Shown here: positions 10,494 through 23,800 of the stretch, one piece after another
How positions within the stretch are numbered: the stretch's first letter is position 1
Layout of the letters: every line of letters begins with the position of its first letter
Notes under the pieces: model-generated
What the model saw: the letters and a program-made list of their open reading frames with translations, nothing else
Told to the model about the DNA's origin: nothing
Databases searched by the model: none
Translations under genes and position numbers: made by a program
Assembly: GCA_947305735.1 (NCBI GenBank)
Contig: CAMZEO010000002.1
Coordinates: forward strand, 1 to 64,000
Origin: an uncultured Planctomycetales bacterium
Lineage (GTDB): Bacteria; Planctomycetota; Planctomycetia; Pirellulales; Thermoguttaceae
Direction of reading: 5' to 3'
DNA: 64,000 nt

Positions 10494-12011
10494 ATGAAAT
10501 TTTATATTGAAACGGTCGGCTGTCAAATGAACGCGCTCGATTCGGAACTGGCGGCGGCGGAATTGATCGCGTCGGGCTGGACTCGAACCGGTTCGCGCAA
10601 AAACGCCGATTTAATCGTGTTCAACACGTGCAGCGTTCGAGAACACGCCGAAGAAAAAATATACAGCGCCCTGGGAAGACTGAAATGCTGGAAGACGCAA
10701 AAACCGGGTTCGCTGATCGCCGTTATGGGGTGCATGGCGCAAAAGGATCAAACGACGATCTTTACGCGCGCTCCCCATGTCGACGTCGTTTGCGGCCCCG
10801 GTCAAATCGACCGGCTCGTAAAGCTCGTCGCGGACGCCGCCGCGACCGGGACGCGGCAAATCGCCGTAAGCGTCGACCGCTTTGAGAATAAAAACAATCC
10901 GCTCGCCGTTCGCGACTCCTTCCGGCTTTACGATCCGATCCGTCTGAAAGAAACGCGTCCGCGCTCTTTTCAGGCGATGGTTCGCATTATGTTTGGTTGC
11001 AATAAGTTTTGTTCCTATTGCGTCGTGCCGAGCGTGAGAGGTCCCGAACAGTCCAGACCTCCTAAGGATATTCTCAACGAGATTAGAACGCTTGCGGATC
11101 AGGGCGTCGTCGAAGTCGTCTTGCTGGGGCAGACCGTCAACAGCTATCGCTACGTCGAGGGGGAGAAGACGACGCGGCTGTCCGATTTGCTTGTCGAAAT
11201 CGACAAAATATCCGGCGTAAGACGCGTTCGATTCGTCAGCTCCTACCCGACCGACATGACCGACGACCTGTTGCAAGCGGTTCGCGATCTGCCCAGCTCG
11301 ACGCCTTTTCTTCACGTCCCCGCCCAACATGGCGCGAACTCCATGTTGAAGAGAATGAGGCGGCATTACACGCTCGAAGAATACAAAGATCTTGTCGATC
11401 GAATCTACCAAATCGTTCCGGGAGCGGCGATTACGAGCGACTTTATCGTCGGATTCTGCGGAGAGACGGAGGAGGAGTTCCAGCGGACGGTCGACTTAGT
11501 TCGCTATGCTCGATTCAAAAACAGCTTCATCTTCAAGTACTCGGAACGACCCGGCAACGAGGCGGCGCGAACGATGAAAGACGACGTGCCCGAGGACGTT
11601 AAAAAGCGCCGGAACAACGAACTCCTCGCCGTCCAAAACGAGATCAGCCTGGAACAAAGCAAGTCGTTTGTCGGCAAGACGGTCGAGATTCTCGTCGAAG
11701 GCCCGAGCAAACGCGAGACGAGAAGTTTCGCCGCCGACGCGCTTTACGAAGAAGCCGCGCCCGTCGAAGCGACGGTCGACGCGACGGGAAACGTCGCGCC
11801 TCTTCCGGCGCGGACCGTCGCGACCGTCGACGACCTGCTCGCGAACTCCGCGCCTTCCGCGTTCGGCCGCGACGTCGTTCAGATGACCGGACGAACCGTA
11901 TGCGATCGGATCGTCGTCTTCGACGGCGCGCGAAGTCTTGCGGGCGAGTTTCACAAAATCAAAATAACCGACGCGACCCCGTTTACGCTTTGCGGAGAAC
12001 TCGTCGAGTAG
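10494..12011 (+). CDS. miaB: tRNA-2-methylthio-N6-dimethylallyladenosine synthase MiaB
   Basis: MKFYIETVGCQMNALDSE, radical-SAM FGCNKFCSYCVVPSVRGPEQSRP, C-terminal TRAM-like region. Confidence 0.93.
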   Translation: MKFYIETVGCQMNALDSELAAAELIASGWTRTGSRKNADLIVFNTCSVREHAEEKIYSALGRLKCWKTQKPGSLIAVMGCMAQKDQTTIFTRAPHVDVVCGPGQIDRLVKLVADAAATGTRQIAVSVDRFENKNNPLAVRDSFRLYDPIRLKETRPRSFQAMVRIMFGCNKFCSYCVVPSVRGPEQSRPPKDILNEIRTLADQGVVEVVLLGQTVNSYRYVEGEKTTRLSDLLVEIDKISGVRRVRFVSSYPTDMTDDLLQAVRDLPSSTPFLHVPAQHGANSMLKRMRRHYTLEEYKDLVDRIYQIVPGAAITSDFIVGFCGETEEEFQRTVDLVRYARFKNSFIFKYSERPGNEAARTMKDDVPEDVKKRRNNELLAVQNEISLEQSKSFVGKTVEILVEGPSKRETRSFAADALYEEAAPVEATVDATGNVAPLPARTVATVDDLLANSAPSAFGRDVVQMTGRTVCDRIVVFDGARSLAGEFHKIKITDATPFTLCGELVE

Positions 12012-12066
12012 GCGGCTAGACGCCCGCGACCTGATTTTTCGGCTGCCGAGGTCAAGAAACAAAAAA

Positions 12067-12093
12067 ACGGAGAAACTTAAAAAGTTCCTCCGT
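12067..12093 (-). terminator. Rho-independent-type terminator downstream of tRNA-Ile
   Basis: acggagaaactt/aaaagttcctccgt hairpin followed (minus direction) by a T run. Confidence 0.7.
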
Positions 12094-12114
12094 CTTCCAA
12101 GGAAACGAAAACAG

Positions 12115-12189
12115 TGGGCGCACATGGATTCGGACCATGGACCTCAGCCTTATCAGGGCTGCGCTCTAACCAAACTGAGCTACGCGCCC
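12115..12189 (-). tRNA. tRNA-Ile (GAT)
   Basis: Reverse complement GGGCGCGTAGCTCAGTTTGGTTAGAGCGCAGCCCTGATAAGGCTG...GGTCCGAATCCATGTGCGCCCA; anticodon loop CTGATAA. Confidence 0.95.
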
Positions 12190-12324
12190 GCGCGACCGCT
12201 CTCTCCAAGCGACGAGGCTATTCTAATACGGAACTTGAAAAACTCAAGGGGCGGCGAAATTTTTTTTCAGATTATTCGCCGCCCTATTCTTTAGCCGTCC
12301 CTGGAAACGACAGTCAAACCGATT

Positions 12325-13686
12325 TCATTTCCACGCTTCGAGGTAGCGCGCGAGTTCGTGCATATCGCCGCCGACCTTGATCGGACGCGGATAAGCGCGA
12401 AGCTTGCTCATGTTGATGAGTTCTTCAAATTTTGGATACGAAAGCCCCATCGGATCGGAGCCGCTGTTGACGGAGATCATCACGCCGTTCATATTTTGCT
12501 CGCAAAGCGCCTTGTAGCATCCGACGCCAATCTGGCTGCCGACGCACACGTCGTAAGCGGTCGGAATATTGCAACGAACTTCGTAGCCGAATTGCAGACC
12601 GTTAAATTTCTGACTCTTGCCAGTCCGGCGTTTGTATTCTTCCGCCATCAGGCGTCCCAGGCGGGACGAGTACTTGAGTTGAGAGACGGGGAAGTGCCCG
12701 AAAGTGTCCGGCTTGAGAGAGACGTATTCGTCATGCGAAACGCATTTTTCGATTTCGGACAGGGGCAGGAATTCCGCGACTCCTTCGGAAATAACGGCGA
12801 CGAATCCCTTTTTGCCCTCGCGTTGACGCGCTTCAAAGACGTCGACGAGGTGTTTGACGATATGCGACATATCGACGATCGTTCGCATGACCGGCTTGCC
12901 GTCGGCGTCGAGAACCTCTTTGCCCGTTTCGGGATCGATGGTGACTTCGGTAGTTTTCCAGGACTCGTCGATGTCTTCGAGCCCGACGACCGCGCTCGCT
13001 TCGCCGGCGACCGCCGCGCCGTAGGCGAGCCACGCCGCCGCGCGACCCATGAGTTGGCATACGAATCCCGCGCCCGCCGCCTGACTGTCGGCGAGCAGGT
13101 TGCGCAACTGTTTCGCGAGCATTTCGACGGCGCTGAAATAGCCGAACGTAAACGGTATGCCTTCGTAGTCGTTGTCGATCGTTTTCGGAAGGTGGACGAC
13201 CTTGACGCGTTTGGAGCCTTCGGGTTTGCGATCCATGTAGAGCTTGAACTTGGCGGCCGTGGTCAGCGTGTCGTCGCCCCCGATCGAGACGAGCGCGTCG
13301 ATTCCGAGCGAGCAGAGCGCCTTGTACACGGTTTCCATGGGGGCGAGTTTTTCGGGATCTTCAAGGTCGGCGGGCGTTTTAAGAGCTTTGCCCGGATTCG
13401 CGCGCGCCGTGCCGATGCAGATGCCCTGTTGCGTGCGCAGACCGTCGAAGACGAACTTGTCCAAACGAATATACGCTTCGCCTTCTTTGAGAACGTCCCC
13501 GTCTTTGTAATCGACCAGGCGCGAATAACCGTTCAGCATGCCGTAGACTTCGACGCCGGCGCGCGCGAAGCACATCGCGGCGCCGCCGATGACGGCGTTC
13601 GCCGCCGGAGCGGGTCCGCCGGAGAAAAGAATGGCGACTTTTTTGACGTCTGTGTTCGGTTGGGAAGGGCTGGATAACGACGACAT
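12325..13686 (-). CDS. 6-phosphofructokinase family, probably PPi-dependent
   Basis: VAILFSGGPAPAANAVI, SIGGDDTLTTAA (GGDD signature of PPi enzymes), LPKTIDNDYEGIPFTFGY. Confidence 0.9.
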   Translation of the reverse strand: MSSLSSPSQPNTDVKKVAILFSGGPAPAANAVIGGAAMCFARAGVEVYGMLNGYSRLVDYKDGDVLKEGEAYIRLDKFVFDGLRTQQGICIGTARANPGKALKTPADLEDPEKLAPMETVYKALCSLGIDALVSIGGDDTLTTAAKFKLYMDRKPEGSKRVKVVHLPKTIDNDYEGIPFTFGYFSAVEMLAKQLRNLLADSQAAGAGFVCQLMGRAAAWLAYGAAVAGEASAVVGLEDIDESWKTTEVTIDPETGKEVLDADGKPVMRTIVDMSHIVKHLVDVFEARQREGKKGFVAVISEGVAEFLPLSEIEKCVSHDEYVSLKPDTFGHFPVSQLKYSSRLGRLMAEEYKRRTGKSQKFNGLQFGYEVRCNIPTAYDVCVGSQIGVGCYKALCEQNMNGVMISVNSGSDPMGLSYPKFEELINMSKLRAYPRPIKVGGDMHELARYLEAWK

Positions 13687-14851
13687 GGACTACCTTCTTT
13701 CGTTAAAAGCTGGGAAGCGCGTGGAGACGCGCCGAACGTGAAAAAGCGAGGGCGCGCCGTTGAATGTTTAGTCGCGCGGAAACGTCGGCAACGGACGCGT
13801 TTGACCGGCGCGGCAGGAATATTCTAGTCCATTCGGAAAAAATTTCAATCGGGCGCCGCGCGACAAAAGAACTCCTTAGCGATAAACCCCGTTCGAGCGC
13901 GTCGGATTCCTCCGGTTGAAACGACTTGAAGCCGCTCGCGCGGTTTTTCTCTTTTATTCCTTCTTGTATTTAACGAATATTCCAATTTTTACCCGCCGGT
14001 TTTTTTTGACGGGAACAAAAAAGGGGGGAAATCGTCAAAAAAGTCGCGCGGGATTTTCGACGCGTTTCCGACGGAACGAACCGTGTCGGAGCGATTCGCC
14101 GGATTTCGAGAAAACTCGCGCGGCGTGATAAAATAATTGATTTTGGTAAAATAGCGAATGATCGCGCGTCGTTTTGTTTTCAGGTCGATAGATTGGTCAA
14201 AATTGGCGTTGTTAGAAACGTTTGTTTAATTTGTAGTTTTGTAACGATTCGCGCGACGCTTTTAATTGGATTTACTTTGTCGACTGATAAAATTAGAATA
14301 TCCTTACCAAATCATAGTCAAAAGGAACAGGTCTGCAAAATTTTTAAATTTTTTGTGGCATTTTCAGGCAATTTGTATTAAACTAGGTGAGAATTAGTCT
14401 CAATAGGCGGAGTCTGCGCTCGCGCGGGCGCGGACGCGTTTTGGGTTCTCGTTTTTAAGAGGAAACCGAGTCGCGTCGGCGTCTGTCGTCGACATTTAGA
14501 CCTCGCGCCGGGCGAGCGTCGAAGGCGTTTGTCCGGGACGCCGCGAAACGCGTCTTTTTCGATTAACGAAACAGGAACGCGCGAGCGCGGGTCGAACGCG
14601 GAGACGAGGGCGCTCGTCGTCCGCGATTGTGTTTCGTCGTCCGGATTTTTGGACGTCGAAGGTATGGCGACTTGCGCGAGGCGTCGCGCTTTTTCGTTTG
14701 GCCAATTTGACAAAAACAAGACGTCGCGTCGGCTCCGCCGACAAAAGAAAGAGACTCGCGATAGCGTCGTCGTCGACGCTCGCGCGCGGGCAACGCGAAA
14801 GTTGGATCCGCTTTCGCTCGCGCGCCGCGTTCGGTAAATATTAACGAAGGA

Positions 14852-17800
14852 ATGAAAACTATGTCGCAATCAGGTAAGCGTTTTCTGTCCGGCCTTGTCA
14901 ATCGCGTTTTAAGTTCGAAGGAAGCGCGCGAGGAAAAGCGTCGCGAACGTTCTCTCACCGCAAAAAGACTCGGCATGGAGCCGTTGGAAGACAGGCAGTT
15001 GCTCGCCGTCGATCCCACTATCCTGAGCGCCGCCTCTATGGCGGAAGTCGGTCGTTCGGAAACCGACGGCGTTCAATCGATCGATCTTTCCGCGCTTGCC
15101 GCCGTCGACGTCGGCGCGACGATTTCCGTCGACGGAGCGTCGAACGCCGCCTCGGAAGACACGTCGGGAACGCGCTTGATCGACGCGAATCTCAACGCGA
15201 GCATCGTCGATCGTTACAGCCGCTCGCAAATGACTTGGGCCGCTTCGCTCGCTAACGCGCTAACCTACACGGGCTGGAGCGTGACGTCGATCGTCGATCC
15301 GAAGAGCGACGTTCCTCCCGAGCAACAGACGTTCGACTACTTTGCCAACTCCTTCACGAACGACCCGTCGAACGTGGCGCTCGCTTACGCCTGGTTTATG
15401 GGCGGGGCGAGCGAGTACACGCTTCAGGGCAACCTGGAATGGGCGCAGATTCAACCGAACAATGAAAACGGCGGTCTCTTCCCGGCGAGTTCGGGCGACT
15501 ATCAGGATCCGTCTTACTACTGCAAAGAATTCCGCGCCTCCGAAATCGCGTCTCCGCTGTACGGCATCACGACCGATTATCTCAACAAGAACTGGGGCGT
15601 CGTTTGCGAGGTTCATTTCATCGGCTCTTCCGGTTCCGACGTCCAGACCTATCCCGGTCAGGCGAAGGCGAAATGGTTTACCCTCTGGGGGTACGATTAC
15701 GACTCCTCGTATGATCCGCAAGACAAAGAATACTACACCGCCGTTTATATGTCCAACCCGGACACGGGAACGGTCGAGCGCATGGCGATCTCGTGGAGCA
15801 ACGCTCTCGATTCCTACGTCCTGACGAATTACGAGTCCGACGTCTATTATCAGGTTCCGTATATCCACTCCTTCACCGTCGTCGATCGTATGCCGGGTTA
15901 CGGCGTTCTTACGCCCGACGAATACGAGCCGAACAACGAGACCAACGATTTCGACGTTCCGAGCCCGAAAGCCGATCTTGGCAAGGTCGACGTCATTGTT
16001 CCGAGTTCCACCACGGGTTCGAGGACTAACGGAAAAGTCACCCATCTCGACGGCTTGACCTTATACGCGCAAGGATCCGAAGACGGCAAGGTCGTCCCCG
16101 ACCCGGTCGACTATTTCAAGTTCGAACTTGATCAAAACGCTTCCCATTCCGACTATATCCTCGTTTCCTACGGTTCCGGTTACCTGAATTCGCCTCTTAA
16201 GGCGACCTTGTACGTCTGCGGTTTGGACGGCGAAGCGTATCCGATCGATCCGACCGACTACGGCTATGTCGGCGACCACTTCGCCGCCGTTTCGTCGACG
16301 GACACTTCCTACTATGTCGGCGAGGACGGAAAGACCTATTCGGAGGTCGTCAATAAGTTGCGACTTGATCTTTCCGGATTGACTCCCGGCGAATATTACC
16401 TGAAGATCGAATTCGCGGACGACGTTTACGGCGGAATCAACAGCGGCTACTCGATCGACGTTTGCGCCGGTTTCGACGACCTCTATGAATCGAACAACTC
16501 TTTTGAAGAGGTCGCCGCCTTGCCGGTCGACGCGCCGAACAACCCGACCGCCAATTTCGGCGTCCTTTACGACAGAAAATTTGTCGACAATCTGGTCTTG
16601 AAGCAGTACGATCCCAATATCAGCGAAACCGACTGGTTCCGTTTTGAAATGACGGCGACCGGCACGGAAAAAAGCTTGATCAACGTCTATTACAACTCCA
16701 CGACCAACGACATTAACGACGCCGACCTCGACTTCGTTCTCTATCGCGAAAATCCGAACGATCCTTACGGGCGCGGTTACGAGATGGTCGATCGCAGTTG
16801 GGAAGTAATGACCGACGTCGAGACGGTTTCGCTCGAAGGGCTTGAAGCGGGCGTCTATTATATCAAGGTCGTCGGCAACCTGGCCGCCGAAGACGAAGTG
16901 TTCGTCAACGTCGAATATAAACTCGAAATTATCCCGGGCGTCGACGAAAATCTTCCGCCCGACCTCCGCGCAGAAGTTCTCGCCGGGAACAATTGGGAGG
17001 GACCGCTCGTCGTCGCCGTCGACCGTTACGTTCCGAGCGGCGTCGACCAATTTAAGAGCGAGTCGATCGTCGGCAAGGATGGAAACGTTTATTTGAACTA
17101 CTCGTTCGCCGTTTACGGACCGCGAAAGAACGGGGAACCCGCCAAGTATGAAAACGTCAAGCTGGCGATGTTTATCAACGGCGTTCAGGTTGATAAAGAT
17201 GATATCGTCGACGCGATTGACAACAACCTCGCCCAAAAGCCGCCTATGACGGACGCGAAAGCGACTCAACTTAAAGCGCTCTTCGGCGACGGCGTTACGA
17301 TGAAGGCCGGCGAGTCTTTCGAGGTGTTGAACTTCAATATTGGCAAAATTGCCGACAAGTCGCTCGCGGGCAAGTACTTCAACGACGACTTCCTGGCGCC
17401 TAACTCGGTCGTCTTCGTCATCAATCCAGACAACTACGTTTTCGAGGATACGTTCGGCAAAGTCGTCGACGAACAGACGACGACGGATCTTTCGCTAACA
17501 TACCGCGACCGCGTGTTTTACAATGGGTCGGTCGCGACGGAAATCGCGAAGGGCTCGACTGTTAAAGTATACAGAAACGGCGTCCTCGTTAAGGAAGATC
17601 TTGTCTACAACGGCGTCAGTTCCTACGGTTTCAAGAACGGCGACGTCGTCGTTACGCAGGTTGTCAACCATAACTACAAAGTCGACTTGACCAGCTACGC
17701 GGTTAAGTCCGGCGTCGAAGGCAAACGCGAGTACCTCGTCGACAATAACTTCGCGTCGGCGTTCTTTATTCTTGACAACCTGAGCGAAGACGTTTTCGCG

Positions 17801-20800
17801 CCGAACGCCAATATCACCGACGTCATGAACAATACGAATCAGGACTCGGAGAATCCAAATCTTGGCGTCGCCAATATCGAATATCTTGACAAGGGCGGAA
17901 TATGTCATATTGACAATCTCGTCATTACCGGCAAGAAAGACTCCAAAGGCGCTTATATTTCCGACTGGTTCCGGTTCGATCTTATCACGAGCCAGGAAGA
18001 CGCCGCCAACGGAAGATGCAATTACGACAACGCTTATGTCGAGATCAAGATGGACGAGCAGTTCACGTCCGTCAACGATCCGTCCAGTTCGGGCGACCTT
18101 GATCTCTATCTCTACAAAATCGTTTTGACGGACGATTCCATGTCGTTCGATCAGGCGTTCGAGGAAGGCGCGTATAAACTCGTTCTGGTTGGGAGCAGCA
18201 AGGACGTCGACGCGACTGAAAAAATCAGTTTCTCCGACTTTAGGAACCCCAACGTCGCCGACAAGAGCAAATACATCGACGACGGAACTTATTTCATCTG
18301 CGTTTCGGGATTCAACGGCGCCGCGAACAGGTACTCGCTCGATCTTGGCGGCTTCACTAATTCCGGCGATATTTTGCCGACCGATCCGAGTCTGTATTTC
18401 ACCGAGGATTCCGTCACGATTCTTAACTCCGTCGCGACCTTGGAATTGAATATTCCGGCGACCGATTACGTCTCTCGCGCGAAAGTCTCCTATCGTCCCG
18501 CCGGCGCGGGCGAAGACGCCTGGGTCGTCGTCGGCGAGTTCAAGCCGACCGTTTCCTCGTGCAAGATCGCGGGGCTCGATCCCAACACCGAATACGAATT
18601 CAAACTTGAGGTTACCAACTACTTCGTCAAAGATCATCCCCTGAGCGCGACCGTCGCGAAAAAGACCGACGATTTCCTCAACGAAGTCGTTTATCGCGCT
18701 ATTATCGTCGGCGTTTCCGACTATCCCGGAACGTCCGCGGATCTGGTGTGCGCCGTCAACGACGCCAACGCGTTCCGCGACGCGCTTCTTAAAGATCCGC
18801 AATGGGCGGAAGAGAACATCGCGGTTCTTCTCAACGACAACGCTACAAAATCGAACGTTCTTGACGCGATTTCGACCTTCGGAAGCGTCTCCGACGACAA
18901 CGACGTCCTCCTCTTCTACTTCGCCGGTTCCGGAACGTACTCCATGTCCGGAGGCGCGACCGTCGGTTGGCTGAAGACCTACGGAAGCGCGAGAACCGCT
19001 TATCTGTCAAGCTCGGAACTCGCCGCCGCCATGGAGAACGTCGCCGCCGGTTCCAAGCAGTTCATTCTGGACGCTGGACAAGTCGCCAACGGCGTCGAAG
19101 ACACGACGATCCATTACGGCGCTTTTATCGATAAACTTGTCGGAATGGAGAAGAACGGAGAGTCGTCGCGACCGGCGCAAGTCACCGTTCTGACGTCCGG
19201 CGAGAACTTCGTTATTTCTCCTAACGGGCAAAAGAGTCGCTCCATTTTCAGCACGGTTCTTTGCGACGCCATACGTCGAGGATCCCTGGTCGTTTCCGAA
19301 GAGAAAGCCGAGACGATTAACGACGGCAAAATCGATAAAGAAGAAGCCGGAGATTGGTCCGATATCGATTACGGGCATCCCGCCGTCGAATCGGACGGTC
19401 GCGTGGCCTTCGACGAACTTGCCTCCTATCTCAACGCGGATCTGCGCGCCTCCAGTTACGGAATTAAGGCGATGTGCGTCACGAACGACAAGAGCGAGCA
19501 GACGATTATGATGAACGGCGCGTGGTCCGAGTCCGAAGCCTTTGCCGAACGATGGCTTGAGAACGAGGCGATCGTCGTGACGACCACCGTCGACGTCGTC
19601 GACGATCACGACGGCAAGGTGTCGTTGCGCGAGGCGGCAAACCTGATCGGAACGCCCAAAGCGATCCTCGACCGATCGACCGCGCTTGAAAATGGAGACG
19701 AATTTACGCTCGCCAAAGGCTCGACCGTCGCGATGGGCAATTCGACGGGCAAGCTCGCCTACGACACGAAAGTCGTCTATTCGAACGGAACTTTTAAGAC
19801 CGTCGATCTGTGCGCGCTCGAGGTGGGAGCGAAGACCTTCGAATTTAAGAAAGGCTCTCTTGTCTCCTGGACCGCCGAAAACTGGGCGGAAGACAGCTTT
19901 AAGATGAGCGATTCCAACGATTTGGAGGTTGCCGACGTCGAATTCAATCTTCGCGCCACCATCGGTTCGACGATCGTCGACAAAGAGGAGTTTGCCACGA
20001 AGATCGATCTCAAGGAGGGCGACGTTCTCTACACCGCCGCCGAAAACGGCAAAGAAGCGGTCGTGAGAAAGGTCGGTCAGAGTTACAAGCTGTTTGTCGA
20101 CAACGCCGTCTACAACAAGACGACGGGGCTTTACTACAAATCGACTACCGACGACGGCGAAGAAGTTTTCGACGCCGCGACGATCAGTTCGTTCGTTACG
20201 ATGAGTCAGAAGATCGTCCTGAAGAAGATTATTTTCGACAAATCGCTCGAGGGGCAGTCGGTTACCGTCAACGAGGGCAAAGGCGTCATTACTTTTGAAA
20301 ACGGCGCTATTGTCGACGCGTCGAGTCTCAAGGGCGGAATGGGATTCGACGGTCAGAATCAAAACAAGTTGATTCAGGTGAAGAGCGGCCAGTTCGTCTC
20401 CCTGATCGGAGCGAGGATTACGAACGCCAACGGTCCCGCGGTCGTCGTCGAAACGGGAGCGGACTTCGAGCTCGCGAACTCCCTTGTTTACCGCAACAAT
20501 AACGAGAGCGGGAATCTGTTTGACGTCGACGGCAACTTGACGCTCGTAAGCGTCACCGTCGCGAACAACAAGGTTAGCGGCGCGATTTTCGGCGGCGCCG
20601 GCGTCGCGCAGGCGACCAATACGATCGTCGCGCTCAACGACGGCGCTCTTGCCGGTCTGATTTCCGATTCCACGTCGGTCGTCGTCGGTGCCGCCGACGA
20701 TCCCGGCTTTGTCGACGCGGCAAAAGACGATTATAGGCTTCTCAAGACGTCCGTCGCCGTCGATATCGGCGAAAACTCCGCCGTCGAGTTGCGTTGCGGC

Positions 20801-23800
20801 GTCGTGCTCGATTTCGACCTCGCGGGCGAAACGCGTTACGCGATTGGCGGAACGATCGACGCGGGAGCTTACGAGTTTGCCGTCCCCGAAGAGGATCGCG
20901 AAACTCCTTCGACCGTCGTTACCATTCTCGACGATATTATCGACCCGACCGACGGCGAAATCTCGTTGCGCGAAGCGATCGCCTACGCGGGAACGACTTA
21001 CCGCGTCGAATACCAGCTTTCCGAAGGCGAGATCGTCGTCGACGCCAACGGCGTCGAGTATGAAGTCAAGAACGGAAAACTCGTCTCGTTCGAGGGAGTC
21101 ACAGGCGTTCAATACGGAATGTATTACGTCGTCGAAGGCGTCTATCTCGTCGACTCCTACGGGGAATCGACGCTGCTTGAGGACGGCGAGATCGTGACTC
21201 TTGCCGGCGGAGGAAAAGCGACCGTCTCCGGCAAGAAGCTCCTGTACGCTTCCGGCGTTCCGGTCGAGCAAGGCGCGACCATTACGCGCGACGACGATTC
21301 GACGGGCTCTCTTTCATACGGCGCGGTCGTCGACTTCTACCGCAACGATCGGATCGTCCTCAACCTGACGTCTTCCCTGATCGATCCGACCACTCCGGTC
21401 GCCGCGTTCGACGAAGGAGCTTACGTCCTGACCTTCCAGCCGAACGGAACGTTTAAAGCGAATCTCCATATCACGACCACCGAGAACAACCAGACGACGA
21501 CGGAATATTTTGAAGCGAGCTTCAAACTCGTCGCCGACGCGCCGTTCTATTTCGTCGAAGAGAACGGCGATATCGGATCGGAAGCAAAAATCGCGACCTC
21601 GCGCGTCGTCGATCTTGAAGACGGCAAATATGTTTTGCTCAACGACTTGACTGAAACGGTCGAGGGCAAGCAGGTGGTCAGATACGCCGCGGGCGCTCAG
21701 CTTACGCTTACGCGCGGAGTCTTCGCCGACGTCGACGGTTATACGGTCAAAGTTCCGAAGGGAACGAGATTTACGTCCCCGACCGGCGCGACCGTCGTCT
21801 ACCAGGTCTCGAACTTTGCGCCGGCCAAGCTCGAAAAAGACGCCGAACTTGTTTCCAAAGAAGACGGCGGCGCGAGGCAGTACAAAGAAGGGCTCACGCT
21901 CTACGAACAGGTCAAACTCGGGACGACGATCGGATTCAAGAAAGGGCTCGAAGGAGGAACCATCACGCTCGACAAGGGCGCTATTCCCGTCGAACGCGGG
22001 CTTACTCTCGACGCCGATCTGAACTCCGGACTGACGATCGACGCCCATAACGGCAGCCGCGTCTTCACCGTCAACGCATACCGCGACTCGAAGACTCCGG
22101 TCGTCATGAACGGTCTGACGCTTCTCAACGGCAACGCCGAAGAAGGCGGTTTGATTTACGTCGCGAAGGGAACGGAACTGAGATTGACGGATTCCACGCT
22201 TTCCTCCTCGACGGCGACGCGCGGCGGCGCGATTTACAACGTCGGCAAGCTGACATTTGAAGCGTCGACGAAGCAGTCGACCATCGAAGACGTCGCGGCC
22301 GACCAGGGCGGCGCGATCTACAACCTCGGAACCCTGAACGTCAACGTCGCGACCATTCAAAACTTCGCGGCGACGGGAGAGGGCGGCGCGATCTACAACG
22401 ACGGCGTTTTGAATCTGTCGGGCGCGAAAATCGACGGTTCGAAGAACGTCGGCGCGGCCGCCGTTTCCGGCGGCGCCGTCTACAACCTTGGAACGTTTAC
22501 GGCTTCCAAGGGAGCCGAAATCTCGAACGTCCAGGCGTCCGGTCAGGGCGGCGCGATCTACAACGCCAACACGCTGACTTTTGTCAACGCGACGATCAGC
22601 GGCAATAAGGCCCAATCCGGCGGCGCGATCTACAACGCCTCTGGAAAGGCGTCTATGACCAACGTAAAAGCGACCGGCAACTCCGCGACTTACGGCGGCG
22701 CGGTCTACGACGCCGCTCAGTTCTTCGCGACGCGATCCATCTTCGCCGACAACTCCGCTTCTTCGGGCGGCGCCGCCGTCTACTCGATCGGAAAAACGAC
22801 GGTCGTCAGCTCGCTCGCGCTCGCCAATAAATCGGATCGAACGGCGACGGCTTACGCCTTCTACGGCGCGAGCGGCGCCGAGCTTACGCTGGTCAACGAC
22901 ACGATCGTCGGCAACGCCGTCAACGGAGTCTTCGCCAACGGCTCGAAAGCGACGATTTACAACTCGATCATAGGCGACAACGTCGGAACCGACCTTGCCG
23001 GAACCGGCGCGACGTTCGACGTCGAATACAGTATGATCAATACGACGAACCAGGCTCTTTCCGCCACGAATCTCGCCTACGCGCCCGGTTTCAAAAACTT
23101 CGATCCCGCCGCTGAGTGGACGACGTGGTCGCTCTTGTTGTCGAGCGATTCCGACGCGATCGACTCGGGTTCCGTCGAAAAAGCGGTCTATACCAATTTC
23201 AACGGATCGACGGTCGCGTTGACCGTCGATTTTAGCGGCAACCCGCGCATGAACGGCGAGGGCGTCGATATCGGAGCTTACGAACTCAGCAACGTCTCCG
23301 AAGACCTTTCCACCGTCGTCACCACGTTCCTGGACGTCGTCGATCCAACCGACGGGCTCGTTTCGCTCCGCGAAGCGATTCGCTACGCGTCGACGGGCAA
23401 GACGGTCGCCGAGCGCACCGTCACGTTCTCGCCCGATCTCTTCCCAGTCTCGAACGAAGGAAAGATCGAACTCGACCCCAACCTGCAAACGATCGTCGTT
23501 GGATCGTCCGTGATCGTCACCTCCGCTTATGAGAACGAGTTTGGCGAGACGGCTTATCGGGATATCACCGTCGACGGTTCGAAATCCGACGCGACGTTGT
23601 TCCTGCTCGTCGACGGAGCCGACGCCGAAATGCGCGGCTTGACCTTCGCCAACGGTCATGCTACCGGAGAAAATCCCAACGGCGGCGCGTTCGTCGTTCG
23701 CGGCGGACGTCTGAGCGTCGTCGACTCCAAGTTCGTGGACAACGCGGCCGATCGTCATGGCGGCGCGATTTACCAGGAAGGCGGCGCGGTCTTTATCGTC

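Noticed and set aside
12358-13677. 439-aa plus-strand ORF
   Set aside because: Antisense to the clearly identified phosphofructokinase
14378-15018. Minus-strand ORFs upstream of the giant gene
   Set aside because: Arg/Ser-rich frames in GC-rich leader DNA, no motif; more likely a long 5' region of the giant gene
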